Position numbers and translations under genes: made by a program. A stretch of 64,000 nt of DNA from Glandiceps talaboti (lineage: Eukaryota; Hemichordata; Enteropneusta; Spengelidae): the NCBI RefSeq assembly GCF_964340395.1, contig NC_135550.1:16175484-16239483 (forward strand), given 5' to 3'. The notes under the pieces were generated by a model, which had not been told where the DNA came from, did no database searches, and saw nothing but the letters and a program-made list of their open reading frames with translations. Below are positions 60,601-64,000 of this stretch, one piece after another (the first letter of the stretch is position 1; every line of letters starts with the position of its first letter).

Positions 60601-63433
60601 GTTATGAAATTATGAAAATCAAAGCTGTTCGAGATTTTAAAATGTTTACGATATGAATCGTTACGAAAATGACTATGCTTTGATGGTTTGGTTTACTGCC
60701 CTTGTCTCCTTGAGAGACGACGAAAAAGATGAATTGATTCCTGGTGTAAATTAGTAATCTGTTCATTTACATGGATCAATGTGTACTATGCAGAATAATG
60801 ATAACATTTTACTTTTATCTAGTAAACATTTTGTTCGAGATCGCTTCTCGTTGAATAGGAAACGATAATTGATTTAGAGGGTTTAAAGTGGGTAACAACA
60901 ATGATAATGTGGCGAAGATATCTGATATAAATACGAGTTAAAGTGTACCCACAATCTGAGGCGTAGAAGGGACAGGTGAAGGAGTCAAAATACTGTAATA
61001 GCTGTAATAGTGTTCTTATATAGCAAGACAATGATCAAATTTGATCGCAGAATGTAAATGCTATGTACAGTCTACTGGCGAACCTTTCCTATTTTCGCTA
61101 TAAAGTCGGAAAATATCGACCCAAATCCAAAGAGGATGATATGGAATATGATGCATAATGTCTTCCTACGATATTGATTCATTGAATTTGTATTGTCGAT
61201 ATATCTAGTATATTATCTTTTTTTATATTGCAAATCTACCTTTAATATTTCACTATGATAGAAGCATAACACAGTTCGTATTATTTTTGCATAATTTCGC
61301 AAACCGAGGTTAAGGCATGAAGGAGACCCTTTCCACTGCCTATTGCCGAGTTTCGGCAAGCTCACAAGTACATGTACAATTTCCTTAATCTACAAATTAG
61401 AGTTGAGCATTGTATTTGTATTATAGAAAATGGTCAAGAATTCCGTATAAATTCTTGTGGCAATATAATTAATGAGCGAATGCTACTGTTTTAATGTTAT
61501 CAAACCTTCTGGGTTTACTACCTACGATTACAAAACACGCAGATGTTACGGCTAGCCGTTGATGAACCATGCATGCATCTACATGTGCAAAGTCCGGTCT
61601 CACGTTATGTGTTTATGTCACAATCTTACCAAGATTAAATCTAGGTCATCTATGACGTAGAAGACGTGCCAATCTATGGCCCACTTTTACCTTTAACTGA
61701 TGAGAGACTTAGCAGTTGTCAAGTTTTGATTTGATGAGCCAATAATCTATTATTGGCATAACACACTAACAATAACTGTATTTAAGTGGTTGGTATCGAT
61801 GACTCGATGCTTTTAACCTTTATTATTTGCAAAAGAAAAATCACTTTTGTGATTTCGATTTAGAGTTCTAAGGCATTTGCACTGTCGCGTGCATTTTGCT
61901 TCAATATGTATGTAGTAGATTAACAAACGGTGTCACACCAGATAGACTAAATAACTGTAAGTGCCATAAGGGCCTCACAACGAAAATGATATTTTGTGAA
62001 AAAGATCAAAACCGTATGTTTTTAGCACTAGACCCTTATGATCCCAAGGCAAATTTAAATCGCCCCCCCCCCCTTATCTGTCTTCGCCCAGGATAAGTTG
62101 CTGCGAGATCAGAGAAGAAACCGAAAAATATCGACAATATCATTGTCGCTTTTGAGAAATATGTCATTTTTGTGAAAACGACACGAGCTAGCATTTCTTT
62201 TTTCATTATACTCTTTTGAGTACACTTTCATTATACTTTTACAGTATGTTTTTGTCTAGTTAGCCTTCAGAATAAAGGTAGACCTTTTTGTGATATCAGA
62301 AATGATTATCACACATAAACAAAATTACGCACGCATTTTGTACGCAAAGAGTTTGCACGCATAACTTGCTATACAATTTCGGCCATGTGTACTGATGTCC
62401 ATTCCATACAAGGATCCCATATTTAATTGAAAATTATCCCAATTTTACTTTTAAAAAAACCAACAAAACATAAGTCCTATGGTTTGGCATTCATTCTATC
62501 CACAGAACTGGATTTTATAAGTATATACACGGCACAAGAAAAAAAGGAGAATGAAGAAGATATGAAGATTATTATATAACATATGTAAAAGCACATATGA
62601 GTTTTGAATAAATGAAATGATTTTTTTATTAACCTACAAGTAACAGAGCAACAAACCACGTGTCAAATTAGCTTTGGACAAGTATGTACATTGATCTCTT
62701 TTCTATCACAGGGACGAATGGACAGGACACACCGCTGCATATATGCGGATTGTTTGGTTTAAGTGGATCACACAAGTTCTGGTCGCAGGGACTGTATCCG
62801 GCCGTACTCCTTGCAATGGATCACATAAACCAGGACACTTCGATGTTACCAGGGTACCGTCTGGAACTCGTCACAAACGATACAATGGTATATATTTTGG
62901 ATGAGAAACTGATAATTAACTATTTTGTAATTGCCATATCGATCATTTAGTCCTGAAAACACAAGTCAGAACACATATCATTATTGAGACATTTATTCTT
63001 ACTATACCCAACAGCAAGACGAAAGGTCGGTTATATTAAGAAAGTACTCACGAACAGTCATTTCAGATCACATCAGAATTCAACTGGAAAAAAAAACAGT
63101 CGACATGTAATTTAAATCTTTTACGTGGCTCAAATGGCTAAAACAATATTATCAAATTAATAAGGTATATCCTTTATAAGCAATCCAGTCTTTTTATTCA
63201 TTTCAAAAAATTCAATTCAATTCTCTATATATTTATGATATGTTATAGGTAAGACTATTTCTTAACACACAGAAAACTATCTGCTAAACTTTCAGGCCGA
63301 CGCAGGTGTCGCTATTCGTAATCTAATGTATCAAATCGATTCACCACCAACAAAATTAATGATTATCGGTGCTTCCTTGTCAATAGAGGATATTGCATTG
63401 GCGGAGACAAGTAAATGGTGGAATTTGATTCAG
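54796..63433 (+). CDS. GABA-B receptor-like gene 2, 5' part (continues past window end)
   Basis: Second family C receptor gene, head-to-tail with gene 1. Exons inside the window are 54796-54847, 62712-62887 and 63296-63433. Exon 1 is a short leader, phase 1 out. Exons 2 and 3 match gene 1 exons 2 and 3 in length class and phases. By eye, 33 of 51 aligned residues of exon 2 and 33 of 46 of exon 3 are identical to gene 1. The flytrap opening (GLYPAVLLAMDHIN, PGYRLELVTNDTM) and KWWNLIQ are present. The ligand is unknown. The exon 4 homologue is not found before position 64000, so the gene is cut by the window edge. Confidence 0.88.
57446..57603. repeat. (CATA)n-(GACA)n microsatellite
   Basis: GATACATA and GCATGCAT short units, then CATA to about 57540 and GACA to 57603. 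Confidence 0.95.
59079..59165 (+). repeat. AGGCCTAA-TIR MITE, left-end fragment D
   Basis: AGGCCTAAAGAATAATTGTT, TGGTTCCGGTTACCCGAC and ATGCCGACCCTAAAC match the left end of copy C; the remainder is absent. Confidence 0.65.
62712..62887 (+). CDS. GABA-B-like gene 2, exon 2
   Basis: LHICGLFGLSGSHKFWSQ, GLYPAVLLAMDHIN, MLPGYRLELVTNDTM. Phase 1 in, phase 0 out, donor GTATAT. Confidence 0.92.
63296..63433 (+). CDS. GABA-B-like gene 2, exon 3
   Basis: 46 codons, the same length as gene 1 exon 3: ADAGVAIRNLMYQID, LMIIGASLSIEDIALAET, KWWNLIQ. The acceptor is TTTCAG and the donor GTACTG. Confidence 0.92.
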
Positions 63434-64000
63434 GTACTGTACAAGTTATTAGCCAATATCATTACTCAATTAGTTAGATCCAAACAGTGTTTCGGAAATT
63501 CGATTGATGCAGCAAATATGGCATCTGGTCTTTTTTTTCGAAGTCCATGTAAATGTGTTATTGATCAAGACAATAACGTTGTTGCAAGCAGTTGATATAT
63601 CTATAGTCAGTTTTCATTTAAATGAACGCTATAACTAAACAATGTACCCCGTCATGGACCAGAGGTATATACAGTTAATGTAACTGTCATATTTTTTTAT
63701 AAACGATAGCTTAAAATATGTGTCACAGCGACTGTTTTGTATCATTAATATTTTTCATATAAAAATGAAATATTCCATAAAATCATTAGCACTTTCAGTT
63801 TGTTATTGATATCTCCGAGATTCGTCATTTGGGGGTTGACGTTGAAATTATCGATCGTTAACATAAGTGAAGCTTGATTTATTTCCTTTTAAAAAACCTG
63901 GACATTGCAACTGCTGTGAAAGTATTTTCTTTAATAATATTTGGGTATGATAGACTTTTTCTTTAGACTTTTAAAGACCATCTGTCAAATCGCCAATAGG
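63434..64000 (+). other. Intron 3 of GABA-B-like gene 2 (incomplete)
   Basis: AT-rich, no exon with the expected PELSDR-type sequence before the window ends. Confidence 0.5.

Larger units (their letters stand above)
54848..62711 (+). other. Intron 1 of GABA-B-like gene 2
   Basis: 7.9 kb of AT-rich DNA with few recognisable repeats: a MITE end at 59.1 kb and a CATA/GACA microsatellite at 57.4-57.6 kb. No other gene was seen. Confidence 0.55.

Overview
This window is AT-rich nuclear DNA from an invertebrate animal. The evidence is multi-exon genes with GT-AG introns, long repeat-filled introns, very frequent microsatellites, CR1/Rex1-like LINE remnants, a Penelope-like element and many foldback or MITE-like repeats. 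The gene content (GABA-B-type family C receptors in tandem, a fast-evolving homeobox gene) fits a marine non-vertebrate deuterostome or a lophotrochozoan. I cannot place it more finely from sequence alone.

Layout. (1) About 0.48-1.9 kb, minus strand: a two-exon divergent PRD-like homeobox gene, apparently complete (357 codons), whose intron splits the homeodomain between positions 46 and 47. (2) About 2-14.8 kb: repeat-rich intergenic DNA with microsatellites, a 22-copy minisatellite, two LINE 3' ends, a MITE, a foldback element and a Helitron-like block. (3) 14.88-50.85 kb, plus strand: a complete 18-exon GABA-B-receptor-like gene. Every junction keeps frame and the spliced product is 778 aa. 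Its signal-peptide exon is separated by a 16.8-kb intron from the first ligand-domain exon; that intron holds two large inverted duplications, a Rex1-like LINE fragment and several dispersed repeats. A Penelope-like retroelement with a degenerate hammerhead-like motif and a nested MITE lies in the intron between exons 6 and 7. (4) 50.85-54.8 kb: intergenic. (5) 54.80 kb to beyond the window end, plus strand: a second GABA-B-like gene with the same first-exon design and the same splice phases; only its first three exons are inside.

The two receptor genes are a head-to-tail tandem pair. Gene 1 has the full family C plan (signal peptide, two-lobed Venus-flytrap domain, seven helices, short tail). 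It has no sushi domains, no long C-terminal coiled coil, and lacks two residues that contact agonist in vertebrate GBR1, so its ligand is uncertain. I found no RNA genes, no CRISPR array and no microbial-type operon.
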